This document shows positions 6,806 to 7,882 of a stretch of DNA of 7,882 nt, one piece after another. This stretch comes from Clostridiales bacterium (GTDB lineage: Bacteria; Bacillota; Clostridia; Oscillospirales; CAG-272), in assembly GCA_016280525.1 (NCBI GenBank), contig JAEEGW010000089.1:1-7882 (forward strand), read 5' to 3'. The translations under genes were made by a program, and so were the position numbers. Numbering within the stretch: the stretch's first letter is position 1; the number at the start of each line of letters is the position of its first letter. The notes below the pieces were generated by a model. The model had not been told where the DNA came from. It made no database searches and worked only from the letters and a program-made list of their open reading frames with translations.

Positions 6806-7730
6806 ACTTTGTCAGCGCTATGAAGATATCTTCAAGCGAAGCGCCGACGGAGCTCATCTCCAGTATCGGCCAGCGCTTTTCGGCAAGCGCGTAGAACAGC
6901 GTGCGCCGCATGTCCGTGCCCTTTTTGCACTGTATCATAAACAGCGAGGAGCCGTCCTTGCCGGAAGACAGATATTCGACCTTTGCCGCGCCCTCCGCCT
7001 TTCGTAAAAACGCGAGCGCTTCGCCCTTGGGCGCCAAGATCTGTACCGTAAAGCGGCGGTTTTCGTCCGCCAGCGAGTTTATGTTGTCCGTCTTCTCGTC
7101 CGCTATGAGCTTGCCGCGGTCTATTATGATTATCCTGTCGCATACCGCCTGGACCTCTGGGAGTATGTGCGTGGATAGGATTATCGTGTGGTCTTTTGAT
7201 AACGTCCGTATAAGCTCGCGTATCTCGATTATCTGCCGCGGATCAAGACCTATCGTCGGCTCGTCGAATATCAGTATCTTCGGATTTGATACTATCGCCC
7301 CGGCTATGCCCACGCGCTGCTTGAAGCCTTTTGAAAGCTGGCCTATGAGCCGCTTTTCCATTTCGCCCAGGCCCATTATGCTTATTATCTCGTCAATATG
7401 CTCGCGTTTGTTCAGTGTGCAGCGCTTTAAGTCGTATATGAACTCAAGATATTCTCTCGTCGTCATATCGTAGTAAAGCGGCGGCTGTTCCGGCAGAAAT
7501 CCGATCAGGCGCTTTGCCTCGGACGGATTTTCAAGTATGTCTATCCCGTTTATCTCGCATTTTCCGGAGGTGGAGGATAAATAGCCCGTAAGCATGTTCA
7601 TAGTGGTGGACTTGCCGGCGCCGTTCGGGCCTAAAAATCCGACCACTTCTCCCTCTCCGACAGAGAACGAAATATCGTTTACCGCGGGATTTTTCCCGTA
7701 GTATTTTGTCAGGTGTTCTATTTTGATCAT
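6804..7730 (-). CDS. ABC transporter ATPase, GldA-like/CcmA family
   Basis: A 308-residue cytoplasmic ATPase that powers the ABC-2 exporter encoded downstream. All nucleotide-binding motifs are intact: Walker A GPNGAGKST (34-42), Q-loop Gln82 (LPEQPPLY), signature LSKGFKQR (132-139, with Lys in place of the first Gly of LSGGQ, common in this subfamily), Walker B ILIFDEPT (152-159), D-loop GLDP (161-164) and switch His188 (STH). A C-terminal domain of about 80 residues (225-308) follows, ending with the family-typical SLEDIFIALTK. The start at 7730 is chosen because MIKIEHLTKYYG begins exactly where the family begins and a GGAAAGG site lies about seven bases upstream. An in-frame ATG at 7868 would add 46 residues without family similarity; see the palindrome upstream. 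The gene heads a four- or five-gene operon. Confidence 0.95.
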   Translation of the reverse strand: MIKIEHLTKYYGKNPAVNDISFSVGEGEVVGFLGPNGAGKSTTMNMLTGYLSSTSGKCEINGIDILENPSEAKRLIGFLPEQPPLYYDMTTREYLEFIYDLKRCTLNKREHIDEIISIMGLGEMEKRLIGQLSKGFKQRVGIAGAIVSNPKILIFDEPTIGLDPRQIIEIRELIRTLSKDHTIILSTHILPEVQAVCDRIIIIDRGKLIADEKTDNINSLADENRRFTVQILAPKGEALAFLRKAEGAAKVEYLSSGKDGSSLFMIQCKKGTDMRRTLFYALAEKRWPILEMSSVGASLEDIFIALTK

Positions 7731-7747
7731 TTTGCATCCTTTCCTTA

Positions 7748-7765
7748 GGGTAACAAGAGTTATCC
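7748..7765 (-). promoter_or_regulatory. Small hairpin directly before the ATPase ribosome binding site
   Basis: On the minus strand GGATAAC and GTTACCC flank a 4-nt loop (TCTT). They pair over seven positions with one A-C mismatch. The hairpin ends three to four bases before the GGAAAGG ribosome binding site of the ATPase gene, a place where folding could affect ribosome access. It is weak and may be incidental. Confidence 0.35.
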
Positions 7766-7772
7766 GAACCCG

Positions 7773-7877
7773 CTCAAACGGCGCTATTTCGGCTCTTTTC
7801 GGTTTGTCGTCATTGGAATACCGGCGTATTCCTGCTTCCTCCGCGCCGAAAATATCTCGAAATTTCATCCGTTTGAG
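7773..7877 (-). other. Long nested imperfect palindrome in the ATPase leader
   Basis: Four complementary arm pairs are nested in order: CTCAAACGG/CCGTTTGAG (7869-7877 with 7773-7781, 9 bp), ATTTCG/CGAAAT (7858-7863 with 7786-7791, 6 bp), TTTTCGG/CCGAAAA (7846-7852 with 7796-7802, 7 bp) and GGAATAC/GTATTCC (7826-7832 with 7815-7821, 7 bp around a 4-nt loop). Together they make one 105-nt hairpin with internal loops. It lies 42 bp upstream of the ATPase start. The order and near-symmetry of the four stems make chance unlikely. It could be a structured RNA leader controlling the operon or a small interspersed palindromic element. I do not recognise a known riboswitch class. No promoter is visible between it and the window edge. 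Confidence 0.6.
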
Positions 7878-7882
7878 TCCTA

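Noticed and set aside
6832..7143. Minus-strand 103-codon frame inside the ATPase gene
   Set aside because: It lies out of frame within an intact ABC ATPase with all motifs; the composition is Arg/Gly-rich, typical of a shadow frame.
7731..7868. In-frame 46-residue N-terminal extension of the ATPase from ATG at 7868, with an AGGA nine bases upstream
   Set aside because: The extension has no ABC-ATPase similarity and covers the nested palindrome. The ATG at 7730 has a better ribosome binding site and matches the family start.

Overview
The window is a compact, essentially one-directional stretch of a bacterial chromosome: every gene I can support reads on the minus strand, so the biological order runs from the right end to the left. 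Strong AAGGAGG-type ribosome binding sites, a near-perfect sigma-A promoter, a type I dockerin of the kind common in gut Clostridia, heavy use of ATA for isoleucine and roughly balanced GC point to an anaerobic Firmicute of the class Clostridia, most likely an uncultured Oscillospiraceae/Ruminococcaceae-like gut organism. The genus cannot be set from the sequence.

Right part (7730 down to 2603): a four-gene operon for an ABC-2 type exporter of the Gld-like class. It encodes an ATPase, a six-helix permease, a GldG-type (ABC_transp_aux) subunit with a large extracytoplasmic domain, and a DUF4340 membrane-anchored protein. Gaps are 13, 20 and 1 bp, with ribosome binding sites that overlap or closely follow the preceding stop codon, so the four products are almost certainly made together and form one complex. 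The transported substrate is unknown. Upstream of the ATPase, at the edge of the window, lies a long imperfect palindrome with four nested stems (7773-7877), plus a second small hairpin just before the ribosome binding site. I read these as a structured RNA leader or a small interspersed palindromic repeat.

Middle (2579 down to 2238): only 23 bp after the DUF4340 gene comes a 113-residue lipoprotein whose mature part is nearly nothing but a complete two-repeat type I dockerin. It looks like a cell-surface-tethered dockerin sharing the exporter operon, which is the most unusual gene arrangement here.

Left part: a new transcription unit starts from a promoter with exact TTGACA and TATAAT boxes, a 17-bp spacer and an extended TG motif. 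It drives a 486-residue surface protein with a signal peptide, two beta-rich domains, a Thr/Glu/Ala-rich stalk, a C-terminal membrane helix and a Lys4 tail. After a GC-rich stem-loop follows the start of an MscS-family mechanosensitive channel gene, whose 3' end lies outside the window. No RNA genes, CRISPR arrays, insertion sequences or phage genes were seen. The intergenic gaps (62, 93 and 23 bp, and the 152 bp before the ATPase) are all described in the features.
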